Assembly (NCBI GenBank): GCA_035235625.1
Contig: CP141143.1
Coordinates: 23,481,092-23,545,091 of the forward strand
Direction of reading: 5' to 3'
DNA length: 64,000 bases
Origin: Saururus chinensis
Taxonomy: Eukaryota; Streptophyta; Magnoliopsida; Piperales; Saururaceae
Shown: one piece after another, positions 1 to 10,389 of the stretch
Layout: the number at the start of each line of letters is the position of its first letter
Position numbering within the stretch: position 1 is the stretch's first letter
Made by a program: the position numbers and the translations under genes
The notes under the pieces: model-generated
The model's database searches: none
What the model saw: the letters and a program-made list of their open reading frames with translations, nothing else
What the model was told of the DNA's origin: nothing

Positions 1-178
1 CTTGGGTTGGGTTGGGCACGACTCCCTAGGGGACTGGTCGTCCCCTATATGGGGCGATCCTCTCTTGTTTGATAGTGTGCTATTGAAATTACTCAGACTT
101 CTCCCCTTTCTTCCTTGCTTCTCCCCTTTCACTGCATGAATGCTCCTTGATATCGTTGTGCCCTCACTGGGTACATCA
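1..178 (+). repeat. 5' LTR of the gypsy element (3' part only)
   Basis: These bases match 4972-5150 of the 3' LTR almost base for base and end in the same CA-containing sequence (…TACATCA against …CACATCA). About 200 bases of the LTR lie left of the window. I count roughly a dozen substitutions in the shared stretch, all transitions. Confidence 0.93.
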
Positions 179-179
179 T

Positions 180-191
180 TGGTATTGGAGC
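180..191 (+). other. Primer-binding site, initiator tRNA-Met type
   Basis: TGGTATTGGAGC lies one base after the 5' LTR. The usual plant site complementary to initiator tRNA-Met is TGGTATCAGAGC, so two central bases differ. Position right after the LTR supports the call. Confidence 0.85.
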
Positions 192-208
192 ATTTATGAT
201 CCCCGGCC

Positions 209-1519
209 ATGGCTCGAGGCAAACAAGCTACCGTTGTTCCCGAGATCCCTTCGAAGAAGGAGGTTTTAGCCTCAGCATTTGCGGACAGCCCGAAGGCCAT
301 TCCTGCGGCAATTGAAGCCACACTATCAGAAATCATAGCTGCGTTGCAGGCCATGAATGTGTGTATGACAAGTATGGAGGCGAACACACATTCCTGGCTG
401 CGCGCATAGCACCCAGCCTACCTGGGTCGTCCCCTGCTGTCCAAGAGAAGGGCGCGCCGTCGCAGCCCCCCGAACAGACCCTTTCCGGCCCCCCAGCACC
501 GGCAGACATCGATGAGAGGGTCTTCCCAGGTCCGGTGCGATTTGGCACTGGCAATCCAGCGCTGGAGGGAAGACGCCAGGCCTGGGACATGCGAGGCACA
601 CCAGGTATTCGAGAAAATGTCCCTATGATGCAGCCCCCTCCAAATCAGTTCCATGACGCAAAGGAGGAGTGGGACGAGTATCCCAGGCATCGTGGGGGAC
701 AACGAGGGGGGGGAGACTGAACCCCATTTGGCTCGCCTACAGTTTCCCCGCTATAATGGTGATGATGATCCGGTGGAATGGCTGTACAAGGCGAAAAAGT
801 TCTTCACCTACCAAGGGACACATTCGGAGGCTAAATGTCTGCGCATCGCTGCCTTTCACCTTGATGGGGATGCTTCAGTCTGGTTCTAGAGTTTCGAAAA
901 AGAGGTGCGCTACCCCACTTGGGCAGCCTTCTCCGACGCGCTCTGCATTCAGTTCGGGCCAAATAAATTCCATGACTTCAACAAGATGCTCTCCACCCTC
1001 CGCCAGACCACCACTGTCTGTACATACTATACAGAGTTTATGAAGGTGGCCAACCGACTCCCTGACTAGCAAGTGGCTGCCTTGGTGGGCACATTCAAGC
1101 GTGGTCTAAAGCCTGAAATTTCTGAGGAAATACACCACTTCCCTTGCGCCAGCATGAGGGATGTCATGCGCCATGCCCGCATCGAAGAAGAGAAGCTAAC
1201 TAGGCAGCGCAAAGGTGGGGGGCTTGGACCTATGCCCCAGCCTGCCCTAAACGCCAACCCACTAGCGGCGACCACCAACAGCTCGGCAGCAGGCCGCCCT
1301 GGCCAGCAGGTTGTGCTGCCCAATCAGATTGTCTGGCACCTCACCCCAGCCCAGATGGAAGAATGCCAGTCAAAAGGGCTGTGCTTTCGCTCTGATGAGA
1401 TGTTTGTTCCCGAGCACCGCTATTTTGTTAAGAGCAGCCTTCTCGTGAAGGAGGTAGAAGATGATAGCGAAGGAGGAGCCGGAGTTGATTTGTTTTCCCT
1501 GGAGGACGTTTTGCCTTAA
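209..1519 (+). pseudogene. gypsy gag (capsid and degenerate zinc knuckle)
   Basis: A start-like frame opens at 209 (MARGKQATVVPEIPSKK). The capsid region is at about 720-1190, with the run LQFPRYNGDDDPVEWLYKA typical of the Retrotrans_gag domain, and the frame resumes at 1073 (GTFKRGLKPEI). Stops at 887-889 and 1067-1069, plus frame changes between 410 and 720, break it. Near the end (about 1340-1430) is the region where this family carries a CCHC-like knuckle after LTPAQMEE. Here only GLCFR keeps a cysteine; the second Cys is Ser and the last is Tyr, so nucleic-acid binding by this knuckle would be lost. Confidence 0.85.
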
Positions 1520-1582
1520 ATTTTAGTCCATGCATTTTCGGGGGCATTCACTCTGCATATGATGCCAGTACAGGGTTACCTT

Positions 1583-1903
1583 CAGTAGGAGCAGGTGGCT
1601 GTCTTGATCGACAATGGGTCTACTCATAATTTTATTAACGACAAGGTAGCCCATCGGTTGGGTTGTATTGTCTCAGACTCTAAGCCATTTAATGTGTTGA
1701 GTGGCGACGAAAAGCATCTTTGGAGTTCCGGGGTGTGTGCTCAGGTTACGCTCTCTGTCCAGGGCCACACATTTGTTACCGACCTATTCTTCCTGCCTAC
1801 GAAGGGGGCAAATGTGGTGTTGGGCGTGCAGTGGCTGCAGGAGCTTGGTGATGTGGTTTGGAACTTTCAGGATATGGTGATGGATTTTGTGCTCAACAGG
1901 TAG
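1583..1903 (+). pseudogene. gypsy aspartic protease
   Basis: The frame reads VLIDNGSTHNFI at about 1600-1635, the usual retropepsin active-site block with Asp kept but Ser/Thr replaced by Asn. The downstream block VVLGVQWLQELG (about 1813-1848) is the conserved second half of the protease. A TAG at 1586-1588 lies just before it and another at 1901-1903 just after, both at places where a Gln codon would fit. It would have processed the polyprotein. Confidence 0.88.
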
Positions 1904-2159
1904 CATGTTAGGATCGAAGGCTCACAGCCGGGTACCCTCCTCTTTGCCCAGTCTGTGAGCTCCTTCTTCCAGTTCTCTCTCCAAGGACTTCTCTTGCAAC
2001 AGCGTGCCACTATCGAGATGACTCAGGACAAGATGCCTTTAGATATCTAGGAGTTGTTGACCAACCATCAGGACTTGTTCGCAGAGCCGCAGGGTCTTCC
2101 TCCGGTCCAGCCTCATGACCATCAGATTCCTAGCATTCTGAGGGCGGCCCCTATCATCT

Positions 2160-2860
2160 CCAGTCCTATTGGTTCTCAAGATGGACGGTTCATGGAGGTT
2201 TTGTGTTGACTATCGTGCCTTGAATGCAATCACCGTCAAAGACAAATACCCCATACCGGTGAATGAGGAGTTGTTGGATGAGCTGACAGGTGCCATGGTC
2301 TTTAGTAAGCTCAATCTATGTTCAAAATATCACTAGATCCGGGTGCAGCCAGCAGACGCGCACAACACTGCATTCCGGACTCATGATGGCCATTTCGAGT
2401 TCCTTGTGATGTCATTTGGGTTGACCAACGCCCCCTCCACCTTCCAATGCCTCATGAATGATATTTTCAGGCCATTCCTACGTCGCTATATATTGGTCTT
2501 CTTTGATGATATCTTGGTGTACAACAAATCTTGGGTAGAGCACTTGACGCACCTCAGGTCGGTCTTCTCTATCTTGTGAGCTAACTCCTTTATTCCTAAA
2601 GTGTTCGAAGTATTCCTTTGGCAGCCTGCAGGTTGATTATTTGAGCCATATTATCTCAAGGAACGGTGTTGCTAATGACCCAGCGAAGGTGGCCGCCACC
2701 CACATGTGTACAGGCACTTAGGGGCTTTCTAGGCCTTACAGGTTATTATCGGTGGTTTATCAATCGGTATGGTGAGTTGGCTCTCCCCCTTATGGAGCTG
2801 CTTAAAAAGGGGGCTTTTGTTTGGACTGAGGCAGCCCAAATGACATTTGAGGGGCTTAAG
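2160..2860 (+). pseudogene. gypsy reverse transcriptase
   Basis: Typical RT blocks appear in order: [12 protein letters not shown] with KDKYPIPV (about 2200-2260), the broken KYH-stop-IRV (stop 2334-2336, where the family has GYHQIR), [18 protein letters not shown] (about 2394-2450) and the catalytic FFDDILVY (about 2500-2524). A TGA at 2577-2579 falls where the family has Arg. Frames shift around 2180 and again around 2600-2660. It would copy element RNA into DNA; here it is dead. A further frame (2666-2863) covers the connection region up to RNase H. Confidence 0.92.
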
Positions 2861-3316
2861 TAAGCTATGGCTTTCGCCCCGGTTCTGCTATTACTGGACC
2901 TCAGCCGACCGTTTGTGATGGAGACAAACGCTTCAGAGGCGGGCTTGGGAGCTGTTCTTTTGCAAGACGAGTGCCCTCTTGCTTATTTCAGTAAAGCCTT
3001 GGCTGGCCTATCCCTGTCCCTGTCCGTGTATGAAAAGGAGATGTTGGCTATCGTCTTCGTAGTTGACAAGTGGCATCCTTACTTACTTGGTCGCCGGTTC
3101 CTGATTCGTACCGATCACCAGCCATTGAAGTACTTCTTGGAGCAGCGAGTGTCTACTCCCTCTCAGCAACGGTGGGTAAGCAAGTTGTTGGGATATGACT
3201 ACAAGGTCATGCACAAGAAAGGGTCGGAGAACATTGTGGTTGATGCGCTCTCTCACAGTCCGGCATCGGGCTCTTGCTTGGCTTTCTCCTCTCTCTCTCT
3301 CTCGTCCTTTTATTGA
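2861..3316 (+). pseudogene. gypsy RNase H
   Basis: Open from 2867 to 3316, after a TAA at 2861-2863 where related elements carry Gln. Blocks include ETNASEAGLGAVLLQDE (first acidic site changed to Asn in the usual TDAS motif), the YEKEMLAIV block with its catalytic Glu, and LIRTDHQPLKYFLEQ with the third acidic residue. The end, SENIVVDALSH, is the usual last block (normally …ADALSR). It would degrade the RNA strand during reverse transcription. Confidence 0.9.
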
Positions 3317-4450
3317 GGAGTTACGACAAGCTTATGGTGTGGATTCTTGGATGCAGGATGTGATTGCCGCCCTCCAGTCCGACCCTGCTTCTCGGCCCTT
3401 CCTTGTGTGGTGGGATGACCTTCTCTTCTGGAAGGACTGCTTGTGGGTTCCCAATGTTGTTGACCTCCGCCGCCGCATCCTATCGCACTTCCATGACGCT
3501 CCTGTGGCTGGTCACAAGGGCGCCTTCCACACCTACAAATGGGTCAGCCACAGCTTCCCGTGGCAGGGCATACGCCGGGCTGTCCATGACTACGTGGCCG
3601 CTTGTGATGTTTGTCAGCGGGCTAAAGTGACCATGACCTCACCCGCCGGTTTGTTGCAGCCCTTGCCTATTCCAGATAAGGTTTGGGAGGACATTTCAAT
3701 GGACTTTGTGGAGGCTTTGCCTATGGTGCAGGGTAAGTCCGTTATTATGGTCGTGGTGGACATGCTGTCCAAGTATGCTCATTTCTGCACGTTGGGCCAT
3801 CCCTTCACCACCAAGACTGTCACTGAGATCTATGTTCGTGAGGTGGCCCGACTTCATGGTATGCCCCGCATGAATGTTTCTGATTGTGATCGGATCTTCC
3901 TTTTGCAGTTCTGGCAGGAGTTTTTCACTTTACAGGGGTTGTCTCTCCATATGAGCACTGCTTATCACCCCCAGACAGATGGTCAGACTGAGGTGGTTAA
4001 CCGTTGCTTGGAGTAGTATTTTCAATGATTTACTATGACGCAACCCCTCTGATGGCTTCAGCTTCTTCCATGGGCCAGTGGTCTTATAATATTGCCTATC
4101 ATATGCACACTGGGTTCTCTCTGTTTGAGGTGCTCTATGGCCGCTCGCCACCGATGGTATTATCATATGTACCTCACCGTTCTTTTGTGGTAGAGGTGGA
4201 CTATATGTTGCATACACGCGATGAGGTCTTATGCTAGCTAAAGGAGAATTTGTCATCTGCCCAGAAGTGGATGAAGTAGATTTATGATCGTCGCCATATT
4301 GATCGTGAATATGCAGTGGGTGATTTGGTTTATGTGTCGGATCTCCCTCATCGACAAACCTCCTTGTTTAAGCCTGCTAACTCCAAGCTTGCTCCCCATT
4401 TCCATGGTCCGTATGCTATTGAGGCACGTGTTGTTCTTGTGGCATACCAC
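3310..4450 (+). pseudogene. gypsy integrase
   Basis: The zinc-binding HHCC domain is at about 3470-3630 (FHDAPVAGHKGAFHTY, then YVAACDVCQRAK). The catalytic core follows: ISMDFVEALPMVQGKS (first Asp, about 3700), VSDCDRIF (second Asp, about 3877), and the TAYHPQTDGQTEVVNRCLE end block (about 3958-4013). The usual RD-F motif is altered. Stops at 4014-4016, 4235-4237 and 4277-4279 lie at positions where relatives have Gln. After the core come SYNIAYHMHTGFSLFEVLYG and the GDLVYV block. Confidence 0.92.
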
Positions 4451-4740
4451 CTGCCTTGCCCCCTGACTCTTTGGTTCACCCTGTCTTCCATGTGTCCCAT
4501 CTACGGCAATTTGTGGGTGACAAGTCATTGGTTGTGGGTGCTCCTCCTCCTCCCCTAATGGGCCTAGTTCCACCGTCCAACCCTGTCCCTGCTTTGGTGC
4601 TTGAGAAGCGTCGGGTCCGTCGCTCTGGTCGCATTTTTACGAAGGTCTTTGTTTCTTCGTAGGTGCAGCCACTGGAGGATTCTACATGGATTCCTGAGGA
4701 TGAATTTTTGACTCGCTTTCTAGCTTGGTCGCCTTGAGGA
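4451..4740 (+). pseudogene. gypsy integrase C-terminus and chromodomain-like tail
   Basis: The frame VHPVFHVSHLRQFVGD (about 4470-4520) is the usual integrase end block. Then RRVRRSGRIFTKVFVSS-stop-VQPLEDSTWIPEDEF (about 4600-4715) resembles the chromodomain, with its W and acidic residues, that targets chromoviruses to chromatin. The stop at 4660-4662 splits it. The family sense of the tail is inferred from position and pattern, not from a full match. Confidence 0.7.
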
Positions 4741-4768
4741 CAAGGCAAATAGCGGAAGCATGGTGGAG

Positions 4769-5150
4769 TGTTGTGCACGATGACCAGTCTTTCAGAGGAC
4801 TCCCCAGTCTCTACTTTATTGTTTTTACATAGTTGTATTGAACTATTTATTATTGTAATAGTTTAGTATTTGGATTGGTTTGGTATTTGGATGGAAAACT
4901 ATATTAGTTCAGTTAGTGGCCCGGGCTAGCCGAACCACTAACTGGCGTGTTCACCTAGGGAATTGAACCGGCCTGGGTTGGGTTGGGCACGACTCCTTAG
5001 GGGACTGGTCGTCCCCTATATGGGGCGATCCTCTCTTGTTTGACAGTGTGCTATTGAAATTACTCAGACTTCTCCCCTTTCTTCTTTGCTTCTCCCCTTT
5101 CACTGTGTGAATACTCCTTAATATTGATTGTGCCCTCACCAGGCACATCA
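4769..5150 (+). repeat. 3' LTR of the gypsy element (382 bp)
   Basis: It starts TGTTGTGCACG after a purine-rich tract (GCGGAAGCATGGTGGAG, about 4752-4768, likely polypurine tract) and ends …GGCACATCA. Its last 178 bases match the window start. Sequence right of 5150 does not continue the match. Confidence 0.92.
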
Positions 5151-6274
5151 GTATGCAAGCATAAGTAGTCAAACTAGTAAACAACCCTATCATGCATAAG
5201 ACATGGTCCATATGTAAATATAAAGGTCATGTAAGCATAAGTACATGTAAACCTAAGTGTTTATTAATAAATGAACTAAAATAAGTAGAACATGGTTCAT
5301 ACATGATTGATGTTGCATGTGTGCAAGTATTCATACTTCAGCATGATCATACTCTACTAATAACATATAAGAGACATGAAAAAACCCTTGAAATCTAGTT
5401 TAAAAATAAGCATATAGTCACTTTTCTAGTTAGAAGTTCGATTGGCTTTAAGGGGTGATCAATTGGATACAAAGAAATTACAATAGTTTTTTTTGGGTTT
5501 AGCCAATCAATCACCTAATCGATCGGTTTTGCCTAGAAACCAAAAAATCGTTTTGATTCTTGAATGAAATTGATCTGAAGCCATCTCCAAACTCCATAAA
5601 AATTAATAAAACTTCTAAGTAATTATCATTTAACCCTTAGACATAATAGATCTAACATAACTCATGCATATTTATATAAAAAAGCTATTATATCACCAAT
5701 TTATAAATATTTAAGCTCACACATCCATAAGCTTAAAAACATAAATACACCTACAAACATGATGTTAATGCAAATAAAACCTCATAAAATAAATCTCTTT
5801 TACCTCAAATTAGATTGTAGACCCTTAAATCTCCTCCCAAGCTCAAAAAATCCCTACCCAACAAATTATGTCACATTAGACTTAAGTTAAAATTTCACAT
5901 TTTTACTAAATAAAGACTCAAAATCATTAAAAGAAGATAAATTAATCATCCTCTTGAGCCCAAAACAAAAGTGACAAGAGTAAAAGCATTAATTAAATAA
6001 GATTCTAGGAATTCAAAATATAGGTGAAAGAATGAACTTGATGAAAAAAAACATGGAATCTAATTCAAGAGGAGAAGAATATGAGATTAAAGGTAAAAAA
6101 TGAGAAAATATAGAAGAGATTTGAGCGATTTATCTTAGATTAAGTTTTCCCTTCTTGAGAGAGGGTAAAACTCTCTAAAGCCTCCAAAATCTGTCTACTT
6201 CAAATAAGAAGAATGACCAATTTGAGTATGTATACTAAGGGTAAGTAACTAGGCTTGAAAATAAAATTTTGTGT
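5151..6274. other. AT-rich intergenic sequence, no gene seen
   Basis: No frame longer than chance and no familiar protein block on either strand. Sequence is AT-rich, with runs of A and T and no clear repeat structure. Confidence 0.7.
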
Positions 6275-6470
6275 ACCTATGTAACTTTTATGGGCGTTAG
6301 GATAGACGGCCATTTTAAATTGAACCCCCGATAACAAATGGATACATGTTAGCTAAAACTAGCTAACTAGTCATTTTCTGGAGGTAATCGGCTGTAGCCA
6401 GCTTCCCTACACTTACATATCAACATCTATTTCATTTTGCGAATGACTGTTTAGGTGGAGAAATTTTGGT
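6275..6470 (+). repeat. Dispersed repeat, copy 1 (about 195 bp)
   Basis: Starts near TAACTTTTATGGGCGTTAGG and ends at GAGAAATTTTGGTC. The same sequence with scattered differences occurs at 30215-30408 in the same direction. The shared stretch includes GAGGTAATCGGCTGTA and TTTTGCGAATG. I do not recognise the family. It abuts the gypsy fragment that follows. Confidence 0.8.
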
Positions 6471-6478
6471 CCTTTAAA

Positions 6479-7066
6479 ACATATGGGCAAACTAAGGTGG
6501 ACAATAGGACTTTGGGTAACATCTTGAGAAGTCTATCAGGAGATAAACCAAAGCAGTGGGATATGTGCCTTGTACAGGCAGAATTTGCATTCAATTTTAC
6601 TATCAATAGGTCGACTAGAATAACTCCTTTTGAAGTGGTTTATGGAAGAAACCCTCATCATCTTTTTAATTTACTACCCACTCCTAAACCAACAGCAAAC
6701 AATGAACAAACTCAAAACATGGTTTCAAAAATGGCAACTCTACATCAAAAGGTTAGTCATAACATTCATGAAGAAAGCATAAAATATTTACAGTGGGTGA
6801 TCTAGTCATTGTGTATTTGAGCAAGGAAAGGCTGCTAGTAGGAAATTATAACAAATTCAAGCCAAAGAAGTTTGGTCATTTCCGAATTTTCCACAAAGTG
6901 AATGACAATACTTACATTGTGGAGTCACCAACCCATCTATCTATCTCAAGAACTTTTGATGTAAGATATTTGTATGACTATCCAGCAGAGGTACCATAAT
7001 TTACAAACTCGAGGCCAAGTTTTTCTGAGGAAAGATCTGATGTGAAAGAAAATTTCAGCAACAATT
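6479..7066 (+). mobile_element. Ty3/gypsy integrase C-terminal remnant
   Basis: Translates as YGQTKVDNRTLGNILRSL, QWDMCLVQAEFAFNFT and TPFEVVYGRNPHHLFNLLP, the post-catalytic part of gypsy integrase. A second frame from 6793 carries GDLVIVYL, KFKPKKFGHFRI and NTYIVE, the GPY/F region. Near 7010-7060 the end NSRPSF…E matches the usual tail just before the polypurine tract. Only this C-terminal part is present; the rest of the element is missing. It differs from the element at 1-5150 and is closer in type to the one at 22060-23160. Confidence 0.85.
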
Positions 7067-7629
7067 TGATGGAGACACTTTACCAAACATTTGGTGTCTA
7101 GTCTAAATAAGACACTAAGGCAAGTATTAAAAAATGACTAATGAGTCATTCTTTTCTATTCTTTAATAGGGGTATTTTAGTCAGTCCACTTATCCGGACA
7201 TGAATCAGTCTTTCTTAATATGGGTAAAATTATTTTTAAGTCTTTCTTCCTATCCAATTTATAAAAGGGGAAAAAGTCATTTATAAAAGTCAATTTTAAA
7301 ATTTAAAATTATAGAAAGCTTGTGTTGTGGGATAAGCTCCAGTCCTTTCCTTATAGAATTAAGTAGCTGATTCAACACAACTTTTTAATGTCTATTGAAT
7401 CATTAGATAACTCCTTGGGGCCGAGTTTTTTCTTTTCTTCCTTTTGTCCTCTTAGTCCAGTTTCACTCAATCTTTTTTGTCTAAAATTTGGGGTCCATCC
7501 AACCATAGTTCAGAACCAGTGATCTTTGTTTGGCCTCGCCTTCAGTCGTCTACTATTTTGTCTAGTCTTTTTGAACCAAATTTTTTTTTATCTTTCCTTC
7601 TCTTGTTCACAACTACTTATTCTACCTAA
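7067..7629. other. Possible LTR start of the gypsy remnant, then unrecognised sequence
   Basis: TGATGGAGACAC at 7067 sits where an LTR would begin, and the LTR at 23161 also starts TGATGGAGAC. No end could be fixed. The rest up to the copia gag has no gene and no clear copy of the copia LTR found at 11873, so the copia 5' LTR appears lost or unrecognisable. Confidence 0.4.
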
Positions 7630-8720
7630 ATGGATTTTCCTAAATCTCCCCCCGCCACGGATACCTCGGGCACTACTCTTCCGATTGCCTCAGATCTTTT
7701 AACCACGGTTCCAGCCTCAATTAAATTTCTTGTGTCAAATATGGCCTCCCTCATCACTGTTCGCCTTGATGGTTCTAATTTTCTCGTTTGGTGTGAAACC
7801 ACTGGCTTTGTCCTAAATGCCTACCAGCTTCTTCCCTACGTTGATGGCTCTCTACCTTGTTCCTCTCCTGAATGTACATCTTCTCACCCGTCTTATTTTG
7901 ACTGGATTCATACTGATCATCACCTCCTAGTCTTTTTATGTGCCACCATTGAGCCAACACTTGTCTGCCACTTCCTTACATACACCACCTCCGCTGCCCT
8001 ATGGAGTGTTATTGAGACTCGCTACTCGGCCTCGCCTGCTGCGGTCATTCAATTGATGGGTGATCTTTGTCGTTGCCGTCTTGGCCCAGGTGGGATAGCT
8101 ACTTATCTAGATCAACTATGACCCCTCATCGATCAACTTGCTGTCGTTGGTGTTCTTGTAAGCAATCTTGATCTCCTTCACCAAACTCTGGTTGGTCTCC
8201 CGACCGAATACTCCTATTTGTCGTTGGCATTTGGGCTCGTGGTGCCTTGGTTCCGGCTGCAGAACGTTGGAACCTCCTTGCGGAGGGGGCTGCTCTCTCT
8301 CTCTCTCTTCAACAATCGGCCCTCACTGGTCCCCCCTAGAACATCCCACTACCCTCCATGCCGCCGCCAACACCATAGTCCCTCCTACACCCTCTGCTGA
8401 TTATGTCGTCTCTTCGGCCATTCTCAACATGATTAGTGCCACCTTGAGGCAACTTCTTCTTGGTTCTCGCCCAGCCTCCACCACAGCTCCTGCTAATCAC
8501 TCCAAACACTCCGGATCACCTCCTGCTACCACCTATGCCTCACCTGGTCTACACCCCATCCCCCCTGGTCGTTTGTCCTCTCCTCCCTATCAACAACAAT
8601 GACGTGGGGGTGATATCGACCGCTATCAAAACTGTGGCCAAGGGGGATCCCGCCGCTCTAGTCCCTCATGCCAGATATGTGGCAGACCCCACACTACTAT
8701 CAACTGCAAAGAATGATTCA
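7630..8720 (+). pseudogene. copia gag with shortened zinc knuckle
   Basis: From ATG 7630 the frame carries ITVRLDGSNFLVWCETTGFV, the start block of copia gag (UBN2 type), and continues to a TGA at 8119-8121 within YLDQL-stop-PLIDQL. Later parts continue in other frames (GLPTEYSYL near 8195-8220). Near 8672-8712 the knuckle reads CQICGRPHTTINC, one residue shorter between the second Cys and His than the standard CX2CX4HX4C. Gag would form the particle. Confidence 0.85.
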
Positions 8721-8743
8721 ATGCCTCTCACTAGGGCCCTACC

Positions 8744-8985
8744 ATGGGTCCCAGCCTTGCCTTGTGTGCCCAAGGAGGCAGGCATCGCTCCTCCGATTGG
8801 CTCCTTGATTCTGGAGCTAGTGATCATATCACTCTAGATCTGAACTACATCACCACCCCTGCATTCTATCCTAGTTCCTCTCACGTCAACATTGGTAATG
8901 GTCACTCTCTCCCTGTCTCCTCTACAAGTAGCACCACCTTCTCCCTTCCCACTTCCACACTTCTTCTTAATACTGTTCTTTAACA
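8744..8985 (+). pseudogene. copia aspartic protease
   Basis: The frame reads HRSSDWLLDSGASDHITLDL (about 8789-8848). WLLDSGASDHIT is the classic copia protease active site, with the catalytic DSG intact. The frame stops at 8981-8983; NLLSVHKL, the usual later block, continues in another frame near 9003. Confidence 0.9.
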
Positions 8986-9179
8986 CACCCACTATTGCCC
9001 ACAATCTCCTCTCTGTACACAAACTTACTCACAATAATGATTGTTCTCTAACTTTTAATGCGTCTGATGTGTCTATTCAAGACAATAAGTCTAAGCGCAT
9101 CGTGTATCACAGCCCCTGTCAAAACGGCGTCTACCCTCTCTCCTCCGGTCCTCCGTACGCTCACACGTCACTACTTCCT

Positions 9180-10080
9180 CTTCTAACATCTGGCATCATC
9201 GACTTGGTCATCCTTCCCTCGCCACTTTTAATTCTATTGTATCGAATTTTCTCTTTCCTATCCCTAAGCTCATAAACTTTGTTTGTAATAGTTGTCATGT
9301 TAGTAAATCTCACAAATTACCATTTCCTCTTTCACAACGATCATCTACTCGTCCACTTGAACTTATTCACTCTGACATCTAGGGCCCTTCGCCTATTCCT
9401 TCATTTCATGGTTATCAATACTACGTCATATTTATCAATGATTACTCTCACTACACCTGGCTCTACCCTCTCAAACTCAAATCGGATGTTTTTGAAGGTT
9501 TTCTTGCCTTTCGGTCTATGGTCGAAAATGCTCTCCCTCATCGTATAACCTTCTTCCGTTTCGACAACAGCTGTGAGTATGTCAACACCCGCTTCACTCA
9601 TCACTTCACCTCCCACGGCATCACCCATCAGTTTTCCTATCCTCACACCCCAAAACAAAATAGTGTTACTGAACGTAAACATCATCGTATCATTGAGAGC
9701 ACTATCACTCTTCTTACTGCTGCTCACATGCCTCCCTCCTATTGGGTTGATGCTGTATGCACCGACACATATCTCATCAATCGTCTCCTAACTCCCATGT
9801 TAAACGACACCTCCCCCTATCAACTACTTCATCTCATCCCTCCTAATTACACTCACCTTTGAACTTTTGGCTATTGGTGCTACCCATGGACTCGTCTTTA
9901 CTCTCACCACAAACTTGAACCTCGTTTTATTCCTTGTGTCTTCATCGTCTATTGCCCAACCACTAAAGGTTACCGGTGCCTTGACCCCGTCACACATCGT
10001 GTTTACATCTCTCGTTATGTCCACTTTGTTGAAAATGAATTTCCTTTTCTCCATCACTCTCCTACTACCCCATCTCCTCC
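9180..10080 (+). pseudogene. copia integrase
   Basis: The pre-integrase block (W-HHRLGHPS type) is near 9195-9225. The core follows in pieces: LELIHSDI-stop-GPSPIPS (stop 9380-9382 where Trp is usual), YYVIFINDYSHYTWLYPL (about 9418-9470), FRFDNSCEYVN (second Asp, about 9555), then HTPKQNSVTERKHH with its catalytic Glu (about 9645). A TGA at 9860-9862 precedes TFGYWCYPW. The usual …RCLDPVTHRVYISRYVHF block is at about 9978-10025. Confidence 0.9.
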
Positions 10081-10389
10081 TCACCTTATCCCCCCTCTAC
10101 CTCTTCCCCCACCTACCTCCTTCCATAACCCCACCAACTCACCAGACCCTCCCTCCAACCCCCTTCCTACACCTTCTCCTCCCCAACCCCACTACTTCTT
10201 CAACCCCTCACTCATCCCCAACATCATCACTCCCACCCACCCCACCACCTCCCCCTGGCTCCTCTCATCTGATGATTACCCATAGCAAAGTCAGTATTTT
10301 TTGCCCTCACATCTCACTCTCTCTCATGGCCCAAACCTCCCCTCAAACCGAACCCACCTCTTTCCGCATTGCCTCCCAAGTATCTAAGT

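Larger units (their letters stand above)
1..5150 (+). mobile_element. Ty3/gypsy chromovirus LTR retrotransposon, 5' end cut by window, non-functional
   Basis: The element reads, in order, partial 5' LTR, primer-binding site, gag, protease, reverse transcriptase, RNase H, integrase, chromodomain-like tail and 3' LTR. This order (RT before integrase) defines Ty3/gypsy, and the tail after integrase points to the chromovirus branch. The reading frame is broken by at least ten in-frame stops plus frame changes, so it cannot make a polyprotein. Most stops are TAG, TAA or TGA where the family has Gln or Arg, which suggests C-to-T decay. The target-site duplication cannot be checked because the left end lies outside the window. 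Family call is firm; lineage within chromoviruses is inferred. Confidence 0.95.

Noticed and set aside
9401-10084. Minus-strand frames of 86-108 residues over the copia integrase
   Set aside because: Antisense shadows of the element.
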